A DNA stretch of 64,000 nt from Desulfitobacterium hafniense DCB-2 (GCF_000021925.1 NC_011830.1:892501-956500), one strand, 5' to 3'. Positions 16,797 to 26,178 are shown, numbered from the stretch's first letter. Translations and numbers: made by a program. The notes: generated by a model from the sequence alone, not told the origin.

Positions 16797-17465
16797 ATGA
16801 ATAAAAAGGTGAGACACTATTCAGCCGTTATTTTAATGGGAGTAGTTCTCGGAATCGTCATAGCTATCCTGAAAAACTATGTAGGCTTAGACATCGATAT
16901 AATACCGCTATTGCTTTATCTCTATGTGATTTTGGTAATTAGCGGTGTGACTTTCTATCTCTACATTGCTGTTTATACGAAGAATATGAACTTAGTGGGT
17001 AGATATGTTCAGCGGAAGAGAGACCATCCTTATTACGCCTTGTTGATTTCTTTAGTGGAGAAAGATTATCAAGAAGCGGAGATTCAGCTGGAAAGGCTCA
17101 GTTCTTTCTACAAGCAAGCTAAGATCGCTCTCACAGCCACATTGCAAATAGAAAAAAATCTCTTGAGAGAAGCCGAAGCAACCGCTCAAGAGATTAAAAA
17201 CAGCAATATCCGCTATCATAATCTGGCTTTAATTGCCCTGCTCCATGGGAACCTTGAGGAGTTCGAAACTTATAAAGTCCGGATTAAGCATAAGCACTTG
17301 CACTATGCACTTGAAGCAGAAGCGGCTTTTAGAGAACAAGATTATAAAAAGGCCGATGAATTGGCCGAACTTGCTATGGCATCAACGGGTGGGCTACAAA
17401 AATGGGTTTATGAAAAATCACTGGAGAAACAAAAAGGTAATACCCAGCGCCGATCCTATTTTTAA
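16797..17465 (+). CDS. Membrane protein with TPR-like cytoplasmic tail
   Basis: I do not recognise a named family. The 222-aa protein has two N-terminal transmembrane helices (about 10-28 and 35-60) and a soluble tail of helical pairs. In the tail LVEKDYQEAEIQLERL, LIALLHGNLEEFETYK and AFREQDYKKADELAELAM look like degenerate tetratricopeptide repeats. Such proteins often hold other proteins at the membrane. The binding site before the ATG is weak. It converges with the MFS exporter gene, with only 8 bases between the stops. Confidence 0.6.
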   Translation: MNKKVRHYSAVILMGVVLGIVIAILKNYVGLDIDIIPLLLYLYVILVISGVTFYLYIAVYTKNMNLVGRYVQRKRDHPYYALLISLVEKDYQEAEIQLERLSSFYKQAKIALTATLQIEKNLLREAEATAQEIKNSNIRYHNLALIALLHGNLEEFETYKVRIKHKHLHYALEAEAAFREQDYKKADELAELAMASTGGLQKWVYEKSLEKQKGNTQRRSYF

Positions 17466-17473
17466 ATGGAGAT

Positions 17474-18679
17474 CTAAGCACCTCGCTGCACCCGTGCTGC
17501 AGGACGGCTTTTCATAAACAGTGCCAGCAGACCGGCGACGAAAGGCAGGACAAAGAGAGCGGAAATAGCCATTTGAAGCCCCCAAAGATCGGCGATACGG
17601 CCAATCAGAACCACTGCAAGGCCCCCGACTCCTCCGGCGAAACCCAAAGTTAAACCTGCTGCCATGGCCTTATTATTGGGAATAACCTCCTGAGCTGCGA
17701 CCACAGTCACAGAGAAGCTTGAGAGCAGAGAAGCCCCGGCTAAAGCGAGAAAGAGAGTGCTCAAGGTTCCCTCTGTGTAGAGGAAAGCAAAGAACAAAGG
17801 CGTAGCCAGAAGGAGGGACCCCACGATCAACGGCTTCCGTCCGAATCTATCAGAGATAAAACCGCCGATAATTCCCCCCGCCGCTCCAGCAGCCAGCATA
17901 ATGGTTACCAGGTGGCTGGCCGCAATATTGGATAGGTTCTGGGATTTAAAATACAGGGGAAGCATAGTGAGCATTCCTGTATAAGCTAAAGAACGTACGG
18001 CGATGACTCCGACGATAGTGCTCAGTTCCCTCGCAGCAGTTTTCAGGGATGCCATCAGAGCGGAAAACTCAGGGGGGGTTGAGGGAGATACATTGACCCG
18101 GGGAGAGAAAAAGAGGAGGAGCAAGGATACCATCACACCAGGAATCACCATGTAGAGAGTTCCCTGCAAACCATGGGCCTCGAATAAGGGCACCAAGAGC
18201 AGGGGGCCGAGAGCAAAACCAAAATTACCAAAGGCGATAAACGCCGAAAGCAAAACCGCTTTATAGTCTCCGCTTAGAATGTTGACCATGGTGGAGGCTT
18301 GAGGATGAAAGGCTGCCGTACCAAGGCCGGCCAGAGTAGCCAAGGTGACCAGAAGGATATAATTCTCATGAACAACTCCTGTCAAGCTGAGCATGATGGC
18401 CATCCACAAAGTTCCTACATAAACAAACCAGCGTTTGCCGCGGCGATCCAGATAATAGCCGATAAAAGGTTGCACCAAGGAAGAAGAGATGGTAAAGGAA
18501 GATACAAGAATTGCTGCTTGGGTTGCCGTAAAGTCCGGATGTAAAATAATGAGAAAGGGAAGCATCTGGGGCAGAAAGTTGCTATAGAGATCATTGAGCA
18601 TGTGGGCCAGGGATAACACACCGATCTTAGAATATTGAATAGACTGTTTTTGAATAGGCTGTTTTATTGTCATAGCCAT
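17474..18679 (-). CDS. MFS exporter, fosmidomycin-resistance-like
   Basis: A 12-helix major facilitator of 401 aa. The N-terminus (LAHMLNDLYSNFLPQMLPFLI) and GYYLDRRGKRW loop fit the Fsr-type branch, which exports small antimicrobial or amphiphilic compounds. The second half repeats the fold with GFISDRFGRKPLIVGSLL. A GAGGGG site precedes the ATG. It follows an Rrf2-family regulator gene by 26 bases in the same direction, so it is probably co-transcribed and controlled by it. The substrate is unknown. Confidence 0.85.
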   Translation of the reverse strand: MAMTIKQPIQKQSIQYSKIGVLSLAHMLNDLYSNFLPQMLPFLIILHPDFTATQAAILVSSFTISSSLVQPFIGYYLDRRGKRWFVYVGTLWMAIMLSLTGVVHENYILLVTLATLAGLGTAAFHPQASTMVNILSGDYKAVLLSAFIAFGNFGFALGPLLLVPLFEAHGLQGTLYMVIPGVMVSLLLLFFSPRVNVSPSTPPEFSALMASLKTAARELSTIVGVIAVRSLAYTGMLTMLPLYFKSQNLSNIAASHLVTIMLAAGAAGGIIGGFISDRFGRKPLIVGSLLLATPLFFAFLYTEGTLSTLFLALAGASLLSSFSVTVVAAQEVIPNNKAMAAGLTLGFAGGVGGLAVVLIGRIADLWGLQMAISALFVLPFVAGLLALFMKSRPAARVQRGA

Positions 18680-18705
18680 AAAAATAACCCCTCTTCCACC
18701 AGAGC

Positions 18706-19086
18706 TTAGACAAGCTCTGATATTTTTTTAGTTCTTAGTTCCTCTTCCATATTTTTCTCAGCTGCAAGCATGACTTTTTTTATGGAGCATTCAGGGTTCG
18801 AGTTCAGGCAACAGTCAAATAAGGAAGTTTTTCCCTCTATAGCTTGGATAATATCAAAAAAAGAGATCTTCTCCCAATGGGGACCTAAGGAATACCCGCC
18901 GTTAACTCCTGGTGAAGAATGAATCATCCCTTCCTTAACCAGCTTATTAAGTATCTTTGACAAGTAGGTAGGGGAAACATTTTGTTTTTCAGCTAATTCC
19001 TGAACCCCCAATTTCTTTTCCGAGCCATTTCTGGCAAGAAACAAGATTGTATGAAGAGCATAATCCGTCGCCCTCGAATATTTCAC
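18706..19086 (-). CDS. Rrf2-family transcriptional regulator
   Basis: A 126-aa regulator with the Rrf2 winged helix (KYSRATDYALHTILFLA...LAEKQNVSPTYLSKILNKLVKEGMI..GVNGGYSL). Three cysteines (C92, C93, C100 in FDCCLNSNPEC) occupy the region where IscR/NsrR-type members bind an Fe-S cluster, so redox, iron or NO sensing is possible. The start is GTG 19086 with GGAGG upstream. It heads a two-gene unit with the MFS exporter and probably controls itself through the dyad at 19106-19124. Confidence 0.85.
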   Translation of the reverse strand: MKYSRATDYALHTILFLARNGSEKKLGVQELAEKQNVSPTYLSKILNKLVKEGMIHSSPGVNGGYSLGPHWEKISFFDIIQAIEGKTSLFDCCLNSNPECSIKKVMLAAEKNMEEELRTKKISELV

Positions 19087-19105
19087 AAAAAATTACCTCC
19101 TAATC

Positions 19106-19124
19106 ATAGACTATATGTATCTAT
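19106..19124 (-). promoter_or_regulatory. Probable Rrf2 operator/promoter dyad
   Basis: ATAGA-N9-TCTAT forms an inverted repeat just upstream of the regulator's GGAGG. TATTATAGATAC-like sequence overlaps it on the minus strand and can serve as a -10 region. This is a typical autoregulatory position. Confidence 0.45.
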
Positions 19125-19255
19125 AATATCCATAAATGCTGGCAGCGTCAATAATCAATTGCCGATTGCAATTTGCCTGATAAACAAGGATAGAATTATT
19201 TCATGAAGAAAAAATAGTGTTAAGAAGATTAAACGCATAGGCATTTTTACAGGAA

Positions 19256-20596
19256 ATGAGGACGATAGATTTGGATAGTTTATGGATCTCTATTATGATC
19301 GTATTAATACTCATCATGGCCAACGGTCTTTTTGCTATGACGGAAATTGCTATTGTGACTTCGAAAAAGAATCGGCTGGCCAATCTTAAGGACAAAGGGG
19401 ACTCCCGGGCAGCCTATGCTTTAATGCTGGCGGAGAACCCTAATCAGCTTCTTTCCACCATACAGATCGGCATCACTCTCATTGGGGTTATTACCGGGGC
19501 CTTTGGCGGAGCGACTATTGCGGGACAACTGGCTAAGTATATAGAGACTATTCCGGTATTAGCACCTATAAGCTATCAGTTCAGCTTTATTCTCGTGGTG
19601 GGATTATCCACCTATTTATCTTTGATTATCGGTGAACTTGCTCCCAAGCGAATTGGCATGGGCAACCCGGAAAAAGTTGCCTGCCGGGTAGCCAAACCTA
19701 TGTATTACTTTGCCAAGGCGGGGCGCCCCCTTATCTGGTTTTTAAGTAAATCTACGGAATTGGTTTTAAAAGTTTTGCGTATCAAACCCAGTACCGATCC
19801 AGAAGTAACAGAGGAAGAGATCACGTCGCTTATCGAGCAAGGGGTTTACAGTGGTGTAGTAGAAGAGATTGAGCAGGATATGGTGGAGCAGATTTTTTAT
19901 TTAGGAGACAAACGCCTGGCTGATATCCTCACCCCGCGTACCCAGTTGGCTTGGATCGATATCGAGGATACCTTTGTCGACATTATTAGCAAGATGAACG
20001 AAAGCCCCCATACGAAATTTCCTGTAGGTAAAGGGAGCCTGGACAATTTCCAAGGGGTGGTTCATACCAAGGATGTTTTTGCCAAGCTGGTATCCGGGGT
20101 AGACTTTGCAATTAATGACTGCATTAAGGATACACTGATTCATCCTGAATCCATGAAGGTCTTTCAAGCCCTGAAGACCTTCCAAGAGGCGGGGCACCAC
20201 GAAGCTATAGTGATTGATGAATATGGAGGGATTGAAGGTTTCGTAACTCTTCATGATATCATGGAAAATATCGTGGGGGATATGCCCTTAAGAGGAGAAC
20301 AAACCCCTCCGGAAATCATCGAGAAGGATGAACACTCCTGGTTGGCTGATGGATTGGTAGCCCTCGATACCTTCAAACGGTATTTCGATATTGAAGAAAA
20401 AGCCATGCCCCATACAGGAAACAGCTACCACACTCTTGGAGGCTACATCACCGATAAGATCGGAGATATACCCAAAGAAAAAGATAGTATAATAGTCGGC
20501 CATTTGCGGCTTGAGGTTGTGGATATGGACCATGTTCGGGTGGACAAGGTGATGATCACCAGGGTTAATCCAGAGGAACTTGAATTTCAAATATGA
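19256..20596 (+). CDS. CNNM/CorC-type (hemolysin-like) membrane protein
   Basis: The 446-aa protein has an N-terminal DUF21/CNNM membrane domain with four helices (about 10-160), a pair of CBS domains (DILTPRTQLAWIDIEDTF..., then IHPESMKVFQALKTFQ...EAIVIDEYGGIEGFVTLHDIMENIVGD) and a C-terminal CorC_HlyC transporter-associated domain. Homologues are Mg2+ exporters or sensors. The ATG at 19256 has a poor site; the in-frame TTG at 19271 is better placed after GAGG. It stands alone, with leftward genes upstream and a CapA-like gene downstream. Confidence 0.88.
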   Translation: MRTIDLDSLWISIMIVLILIMANGLFAMTEIAIVTSKKNRLANLKDKGDSRAAYALMLAENPNQLLSTIQIGITLIGVITGAFGGATIAGQLAKYIETIPVLAPISYQFSFILVVGLSTYLSLIIGELAPKRIGMGNPEKVACRVAKPMYYFAKAGRPLIWFLSKSTELVLKVLRIKPSTDPEVTEEEITSLIEQGVYSGVVEEIEQDMVEQIFYLGDKRLADILTPRTQLAWIDIEDTFVDIISKMNESPHTKFPVGKGSLDNFQGVVHTKDVFAKLVSGVDFAINDCIKDTLIHPESMKVFQALKTFQEAGHHEAIVIDEYGGIEGFVTLHDIMENIVGDMPLRGEQTPPEIIEKDEHSWLADGLVALDTFKRYFDIEEKAMPHTGNSYHTLGGYITDKIGDIPKEKDSIIVGHLRLEVVDMDHVRVDKVMITRVNPEELEFQI

Positions 20597-20739
20597 TGTT
20601 TTTCCATAAATTATAAAAAAATAGCTGGGAACCAAAGTGTAGAAGGACTTAAGAGAAGATGAAGCGAATATTTAGAAAAGCTGTTCACAAAGATAGTCCT
20701 AAATAACGAAAAAGAAATTACTTCGATGTGGAGGTTCCC

Positions 20740-22029
20740 ATGATAAAATATCCCTTTCCGAGAACTTATTTTCCCTCCCTACTTTTACTCTTCCTACTTA
20801 TCTCTCTATCATCGGTCTTAACAGGCTGCCAGGGTCAATCGATTCCTATCGGAGCGACTGAGCAAACGGGGCCAAATGAACCGGTGCCGACTCCTTTACC
20901 TGAACCTGAACTCATAGACCAAAAGGAGACAATTACCCTGACCGCTTTGGGAGATATACTCATGCACAACACTCTGATTTGGTCAGGGAGTCAACCGGAT
21001 GGCTCTTACGCTTTTAATTTCTTTGGAGCGGTAGGAGAGCTGATGGAGGAAGGGGATTATTGTACCACCAACCTGGAGGCGGCACTTGCCGGTTCGGAGG
21101 GAGGCTATACCGGATATCCGTTATTCAATAGTCCAGATGCGATCGCTGACCACCTGAAAGACTATGGAGTGGATGGGGTGATCACAGCCAATAATCATAT
21201 CCTTGATCGAGGATACCGGGGGGCGGTCAGAACCGTAGAGGTGCTCGAAAAAGCAGGGCTGGACGTTTTAGGTGTTCGTAAAAATCCGGGGGATTCCGGC
21301 TATCTCATTAAGGATATCCGCGGCGTCAAGGTGGGCTACCTAGCCTACACCTATGGAACTAACGGCTTAAGCCTCCCTTCTGAACATCAGTATTTTATTA
21401 ACATGCTGGAAAAAGAGCAGATTCTTCAAGATATTCGTCAATTGCGCACTCAAGTGGATCTGCTAATCCTTGTACTTCATTGGGGAGTGGAATACAGTAC
21501 AGAGCCCACGAACGAACAACGGACTCTCGCCCGAGAATTTTTGGCAGCGGGTGCCGATGCTATCATAGGGAGCCACCCTCACGTAATTCAACCGGTGGAA
21601 TACTTCAATATTGATGGCAAAGAGAAATTTGTGGCTTATTCCATCGGGAACTTTATCGGGGATCAAAGAGGTCAGGAGCGCAACAGCGGTGTTATCCTTC
21701 ACTTAAAGTTCAACATTGAGAAAGTGATTCAACCCGGCAAGTTGGAGAGCTCTGCCTCAAAAGGGATCTCGGATACTCTGATATCCCAAACCACGGCATT
21801 AAAGGGAGTCGAGCTAATCCCTACCTATTCTCACAGCTACACTAAGGGAGGCAGGCAGCAATTCCGCGTCGTCCCTGTAGAAAAAACCATCGAAAGAATT
21901 AGGGCTGATGAAGAGGAAGTCTTCTCCCGTGAGGATCTGCCTCTTCTTGAAAATGTTTTGAAGACTACTGAGGAACGTCTGAATCAATTAACCTCGGAAC
22001 GTAAGGAGCATAAAGGACTGTCACAGTAA
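20740..22029 (+). CDS. CapA-family lipoprotein (PGA_cap metallophosphatase-like)
   Basis: A roughly 429-aa protein with a lipoprotein signal peptide (lipobox LTGC). It then has the PGA_cap domain with its metal-site motifs: LGDILMH near the start, TNLEAAL, ANNHILDRG, LHWGVEY and GSHPHVIQP. Members act in poly-gamma-glutamate or other capsule polymer assembly at the cell surface. ATG 20740 follows GTGGAGG by seven bases; an extension to the GTG at 20728 would start inside that site. No capB/capC homologues are nearby, so the polymer is not identified. Confidence 0.87.
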   Translation: MIKYPFPRTYFPSLLLLFLLISLSSVLTGCQGQSIPIGATEQTGPNEPVPTPLPEPELIDQKETITLTALGDILMHNTLIWSGSQPDGSYAFNFFGAVGELMEEGDYCTTNLEAALAGSEGGYTGYPLFNSPDAIADHLKDYGVDGVITANNHILDRGYRGAVRTVEVLEKAGLDVLGVRKNPGDSGYLIKDIRGVKVGYLAYTYGTNGLSLPSEHQYFINMLEKEQILQDIRQLRTQVDLLILVLHWGVEYSTEPTNEQRTLAREFLAAGADAIIGSHPHVIQPVEYFNIDGKEKFVAYSIGNFIGDQRGQERNSGVILHLKFNIEKVIQPGKLESSASKGISDTLISQTTALKGVELIPTYSHSYTKGGRQQFRVVPVEKTIERIRADEEEVFSREDLPLLENVLKTTEERLNQLTSERKEHKGLSQ

Positions 22030-22045
22030 GAAGTCTGAAAAAATG

Positions 22046-22070
22046 AAGACGGCGATAAGCCGTCTTTTGT
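22046..22070 (+). terminator. Intrinsic terminator after CapA gene
   Basis: The stem AAGACGGC/GCCGTCTT, with a 5-base loop and a T-rich tail, lies 16 bases after the stop. Confidence 0.85.
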
Positions 22071-22163
22071 TGTGGGAAATTCCTCCAAGAATATGAACCT
22101 AACAGAAAAAGCTGGAATATAGTTAAAGGGGAAAGATATCACGGCTTCAAGGGGGAAGTAGCG

Positions 22164-22475
22164 ATGGATGCCTTAAGTATAGTTGTGCTTTTAGCCGTCG
22201 TGGTCGAGAAGATTGTAGACCTTTTTAAGACAGTTGTCAGCACGATTCCTTTTCTACCTGATAAAATTCGCCCCTTTACTTTAGAATTGATCAGCTTGGG
22301 CATAGGGATCCTTCTTGCCTATGAAACCCAAATCGATGCCCTAAGCTTAATTGGAATTCAGACTAAAAATGGGTATGTGGGAGTCATCATCACCGGTTTA
22401 GTGGTCGGCAAAGGTGCTAATTTTGCTCATGACTTTTTTCATCTCTTCAATGCCAAGCAGAGAAAAGTACCATAA
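22164..22475 (+). CDS. Small holin-like membrane protein
   Basis: The 103-aa protein has two or three hydrophobic segments (about 4-24, 42-58 and 72-86) and a charged C-terminus. No residue-level signature is visible. Its size, topology and position directly upstream of an N-acetylmuramoyl-L-alanine amidase gene resemble a holin/endolysin pair. The start is supported by GGGGGAAG upstream of the ATG. It could equally be an unrelated membrane protein; no other phage gene is nearby. Confidence 0.5.
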   Translation: MDALSIVVLLAVVVEKIVDLFKTVVSTIPFLPDKIRPFTLELISLGIGILLAYETQIDALSLIGIQTKNGYVGVIITGLVVGKGANFAHDFFHLFNAKQRKVP

Positions 22476-22544
22476 GGTATCTTGGAGCATAGAATAAACG
22501 AAGGATAGATTACAAGAAAAGGAGGGATTATTACGGGATACGAA

Positions 22545-23306
22545 GTGAAAGAGCAAATCCTAGTCAATAATCGACCTCAAGAGCCTCTGCAGCCTCAGGG
22601 TTTCGTGATTCACTCCACAGCGACACCTGGGGCTACAGCCCAAAATGAATTTAACTATTTCAACAGTCAGCACCGGGCTGCTTCCGCTCATTATTTCGTG
22701 GATTGGCTTGAGCTCATTCACGCTATTCCAGAAAACGAAGTGGCCTGGCATGCTGGGTATACGGCCAACCATCGTTTTCTGTCCGTGGAAATGAGCGAAC
22801 CCCAGGGACATGATCCGCAAAAGTTCCAGGAAGTCTGGAAACGAACCCTTTGGTTGGTAGCTGACGCCTGTGTCCGCTACGGATGGACGACACACAATGT
22901 CTTCTCTCATCGGGATATATCTCTTACCTATGGAGAAACCAATCACACGGACCCTATCGATTATCTGAAAAGCTATGGTTATACCTGGGAAGACATGATC
23001 ATGGCCTTGGAGGGAGAAATCGATGGACTACAGAAAATCAATATAGGGGGAGATGGCAAAGTGGAGCATCTAATCTTGGTAAGTAGAGGAGCGGATGAGA
23101 GAGCAGCAGGATACCTGGCGGATTATCTCCAGGCCCCCATTCTTTACTTGGATCGCTTGAGTAATGGGTACCTGGATTCAGCCAAAAAGATATATGTGGT
23201 GGGTGGAAATACTAAACCGGTGGATAGAGCTATTTTGATTTCTGGAACTGATCGTTATGGAACTTGCCAAAAAGTGCTGGATTTTATTCGGACCGGAAAG
23301 GTGTAA
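22545..23306 (+). CDS. N-acetylmuramoyl-L-alanine amidase (Amidase_2) with CWB2-like tail
   Basis: The N-terminal half is an Amidase_2/PGRP domain: FVIHSTATPGA (first Zn His), HYFVDWLE, EVAWHAGYTANHRFLSVEM and the HTDPIDYLKSYGYTW block with the second Zn ligand region. The C-terminal part (about 170-253) ends in ILISGTDRYGTCQKVLDFI, like one cell-wall-binding repeat 2 (CWB2). It cleaves the lactyl-amide bond of peptidoglycan. There is no signal peptide, as in endolysins that need a holin. The GTG at 22545 is 18 bases from GGAGGG, too far, so initiation may be at an in-frame ATT (22530) or another non-standard codon. Confidence 0.8.
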   Translation: MKEQILVNNRPQEPLQPQGFVIHSTATPGATAQNEFNYFNSQHRAASAHYFVDWLELIHAIPENEVAWHAGYTANHRFLSVEMSEPQGHDPQKFQEVWKRTLWLVADACVRYGWTTHNVFSHRDISLTYGETNHTDPIDYLKSYGYTWEDMIMALEGEIDGLQKINIGGDGKVEHLILVSRGADERAAGYLADYLQAPILYLDRLSNGYLDSAKKIYVVGGNTKPVDRAILISGTDRYGTCQKVLDFIRTGKV

Positions 23307-23347
23307 GCTGGAGAGAAAGCAAATCAGCATTTTACACGAAAAATTAT

Positions 23348-23384
23348 AAAAGACGAGACTTCCATCCTTACGTCTCGTCTTTCT
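23348..23384. terminator. Bidirectional terminator between convergent genes
   Basis: AAAGACGAGAC pairs perfectly with GTCTCGTCTTT around a 12-base loop. It serves the amidase gene on the plus strand and the glycosyltransferase cluster on the minus strand. Confidence 0.85.
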
Positions 23385-23417
23385 ACTTCATTATTCATAT
23401 GATTTAATCCTCATGGA

Positions 23418-24428
23418 TTATTTATGAGCGGAACCCACCAACACATGTTTATAGGCTGCTAAGGTCATTTCCCCAATCCTGGACCAAGAGTAATGTTTTT
23501 GAATATGTTTCGTCAAAGGCTCTGGCGAGAAGGTCAGGGCCTTTTCCAAGGCTGGGGTCAGACTCTTTTCTTCAAAGGGATCCATATAGACGGCCATATC
23601 TTGAAAATACTCCTCAGTACACCCTTGGTCCGTGGAAAGGACCACAGCACCACATGCTCCTGCCTCTAAGCTGGATAACCCCGGTGTTTCAAACCAACTG
23701 GGCATGGCATGAACCTTAGCGGCGGCATAAGCGGAAGCCAGAAGCCGTCCCTGTATGGTGCCCAAATAAATTACATTGGGATAAACTTGTACTTCCTCAA
23801 AGTACTTCGGTTCATTAATGGGACCTGCCAGAACAAGAGTAAGACTTAGCTCCTGACAGCATTGGGCCAGCCACTTTTGGTTTTTGCGGGAGGAAATACG
23901 AGCCACCGAGAGAACGAATTTTTCCGGAAGTCCCGGACACTGCTCTCGGAAGTAAGTTCCATCAATGCCAAGATACTCTTGGGGAAATCCATTGGGAATG
24001 ACCTTAAAGGGTGTTGTGACCTGGAAATCCCTTTGAATCTCCTCCATTTCCGCTTGACCGTTGGGAAGGAGCAGATCGCAATCCTGCAGCAATTGACTAC
24101 GCCAAGGCTGATAGGATTCCCATTGCTCTAAAGCCACCGAGTTCATTTCAACTTTTTTTAAGTAATGATTCATGTTCCAATATATAGGGGATACCACAAT
24201 GGGCTTACTTTGATTTTTAGCATTTTCAAAATACATGGCGGCATCCACTACCCGGGTAGCATTAAAAATATGAACCAAGTCATATTCTTCAAGCTGGACC
24301 TTGGGGTTAAGGGATAAAAAGACCTGTACCCCAAGGTTTTTTAAAGCTTGAGCTGTGGCCAGAAGCTGGACAGTGTCTCCCGCTGGGTTTTTGCGATAAT
24401 CCTGACGGACTTGAAAAAGAACTTTCAC
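23418..24428 (-). CDS. Glycosyltransferase family 4-like protein
   Basis: A GT-B enzyme of 336 aa. The donor-site region is visible as VIPNGFP, VLSVARISSRKNQKWLAQ and the E-x7-E-type block PSWFETPGLSSLEAGACGAVVLSTDQGCTEEYF. It transfers a sugar from a nucleotide donor to an unknown acceptor, probably at the cytoplasmic side. GTG 24428 starts one base after the upstream stop, so it is translationally coupled. It is the last gene of a five-gene leftward cluster (28019 to 23418) with a second glycosyltransferase and coat-like proteins. Confidence 0.85.
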   Translation of the reverse strand: MKVLFQVRQDYRKNPAGDTVQLLATAQALKNLGVQVFLSLNPKVQLEEYDLVHIFNATRVVDAAMYFENAKNQSKPIVVSPIYWNMNHYLKKVEMNSVALEQWESYQPWRSQLLQDCDLLLPNGQAEMEEIQRDFQVTTPFKVIPNGFPQEYLGIDGTYFREQCPGLPEKFVLSVARISSRKNQKWLAQCCQELSLTLVLAGPINEPKYFEEVQVYPNVIYLGTIQGRLLASAYAAAKVHAMPSWFETPGLSSLEAGACGAVVLSTDQGCTEEYFQDMAVYMDPFEEKSLTPALEKALTFSPEPLTKHIQKHYSWSRIGEMTLAAYKHVLVGSAHK

Positions 24429-24429
24429 A

Positions 24430-24630
24430 CTAATATCCCCTTTGCAAGGCTTTGAGCAAGGTTTCAGCAGTTAGATGATAGCGCTGGGCCAGTTGTTCCA
24501 AAGTCATGTCCAGCAAGTAGTAGATGCCGCAGCCGGAGACAGGAATACCCAGTCTGCGAAAGTGAGGTTTCAACTGGGGATATTGCTTCAGTACATCCCC
24601 GTATTTCATAAGGCTGTTTAGGTTAACCAT
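24430..24630 (-). CDS. DUF1858-like small protein
   Basis: A 66-aa helical protein with the pattern LKQYPQLKPHFRRLGIPVSGCGIYYLLDMTLEQLAQRYHLTAETLLKALQ. This follows the DUF1858 consensus (a YPE-like turn, G-C-x-G-x at the centre, then two helices). The domain occurs alone or attached to hybrid-cluster and other redox proteins and may bind a metal or cluster through its Cys. ATG 24630 overlaps the end of the previous gene by 13 bases. Its reason for being among glycosyltransferases is unclear. Confidence 0.6.
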   Translation of the reverse strand: MVNLNSLMKYGDVLKQYPQLKPHFRRLGIPVSGCGIYYLLDMTLEQLAQRYHLTAETLLKALQRGY

Positions 24631-26153
24631 CGCTGCCAAAATCCTTTCTTTACAGCCGCTTCTTTTAGAGTTTGCATGTGGTGGACTTGGGTCTCCAGCT
24701 GTTGCAGAGCGTTTAAGGTTTGATCGTTTTTGCTTTTAAGCTCTTTGAGGAGCTCCAGTACCTCGGGAAGAAAATCCACCTTTTCGCTTAAGCATTCCAG
24801 ATTACTGGTGATGTGTGTGGTACTTTCTTTCAAATCGCTGAAGATAAGGCTTAAATGATGAGAAGTAGCGCTATCATCAGATGTTTCCTGGGGACTGATC
24901 TGCCCGGTGGAGACAGGGAGGGGGGCTTGGGCGGTGCAAGCCACGGAATCGCTTTGTTCAGAGATAGCCTGAGTAGCGGTCCTCTCAGCCTCGGTTTCAG
25001 GAAGGGTCTTTTCATGGAAAGCAGCCTGTACGCTACTGTCCTTTTCAACATGTTGTAGGGTATCCGGGGGAAGGATATGGGGTGCAGTGAATTGATCGTT
25101 AGTTTGATGAACAGAAATCTGAGAGGAATCATTGAGAGGGGGGGTTCTAACCAGAGATAGTTCCTGGGCGAATAGGGGAGCCTCTTGACCTGTTATGCCC
25201 AACCAATGAGAATAAGTAGTTATTCCTTCAGTTTTTTGCGCAATGTGCAGGGAGAAAAAGTCGCCGGAATGAGCCAGAACGGGCTTCCAGCTTCTATCTT
25301 GAACCTGAAACAGTACAGCTTGATTGATATTTACTAACAGATTAAACATACCCTGGGATTCAATAACTCCTAAGCCTCTCCAGGGGCCTTCAAGATTAGT
25401 TGCCGGTGAGGCCTCAATTCGCCAGGTACTTTTAAAGTCATTTATTTTTCCTTGGACTCCGTGACCGATTTCAAAGCGATCGCTGGCCGGTTGTTTGGCT
25501 GCCCAGAAAAGATGTCCTTCATCCTGAGCGGTAATAACCGCCGTCATATCTACTACTTCACGGGGGATAGTAAGAACCTCCTGGCGTTTAGACCAGAGAT
25601 AGAAGGTACCGTTAAACATGCTGGACAACAGAACGGAGCGTTTTCCCAGGAAGGTCATCATGAGGACGTGAAGATTAGAACGGGAATCCATGAGTACATG
25701 ATATAAGGGATAGCGAGGATGGACCACTTCCCCCAGAAAGGCGGATTTCCAGGTCTGACCATTCCAGAAAAGGTGGGTGATGCGCCAAACATCAGGCAGC
25801 CCATAATGAGAGCTGGCATAAAAGATATGAATTACCTTGCCCGCTGGAAAGAGGAGCAGGCGATCAAAACGCTGGGTCCGGATATCCAATTTACCCAGAG
25901 ACATGGTTTGGTGATGCCCGTCAGCCAGAATGACTGAGTAACAAAACTCACCGGAAACTTTTATGTAAGCAAGATGGATTTGTTGGGCATCATCAAGAAT
26001 CCCTTGAGCAAGCAGGACGGATTCCTTTAACTCAAATAATGGGTGACCATTGGAAGAAGATAAAGTTAGCCCATCATTGTGTATCTCCAATAAGTAGGAA
26101 ATGTTTTCATTAAGTAAAAGGAAGGATTGGGATGAGGAAGTATATGCGGGCAA
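24618..26153 (-). CDS. Propeller-like protein with C-terminal coiled coil
   Basis: I do not recognise a named family. The first 330 residues or so show repeating strands with W and H (LLFPAGKVIHIFYASSHYG, SNLHVLMMTF, EGHLFWAAKQ, GMFNLLVNINQ), resembling a beta-propeller. A low-complexity Ser/Thr/Gln/Pro linker (about 340-430) then leads to a heptad coiled coil (ECLSEKVDFLPEVLELLKELKSKNDQTLNALQQLETQVHHM region). There is no signal peptide. TTG 26153 is eight bases after AGGAGG and fits better than the GTG at 26162. It lies between the Cys-rich coat-like gene and the DUF1858 gene; a spore-surface structural role is a guess. Confidence 0.6.
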   Translation of the reverse strand: MPAYTSSSQSFLLLNENISYLLEIHNDGLTLSSSNGHPLFELKESVLLAQGILDDAQQIHLAYIKVSGEFCYSVILADGHHQTMSLGKLDIRTQRFDRLLLFPAGKVIHIFYASSHYGLPDVWRITHLFWNGQTWKSAFLGEVVHPRYPLYHVLMDSRSNLHVLMMTFLGKRSVLLSSMFNGTFYLWSKRQEVLTIPREVVDMTAVITAQDEGHLFWAAKQPASDRFEIGHGVQGKINDFKSTWRIEASPATNLEGPWRGLGVIESQGMFNLLVNINQAVLFQVQDRSWKPVLAHSGDFFSLHIAQKTEGITTYSHWLGITGQEAPLFAQELSLVRTPPLNDSSQISVHQTNDQFTAPHILPPDTLQHVEKDSSVQAAFHEKTLPETEAERTATQAISEQSDSVACTAQAPLPVSTGQISPQETSDDSATSHHLSLIFSDLKESTTHITSNLECLSEKVDFLPEVLELLKELKSKNDQTLNALQQLETQVHHMQTLKEAAVKKGFWQRWLT

Positions 26154-26178
26154 TAGGCACACCTCCTGTGATGTTGGA

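Noticed and set aside
22164..23306. Prophage
   Set aside because: Only a holin/amidase-like pair; no structural, packaging or integrase genes nearby.
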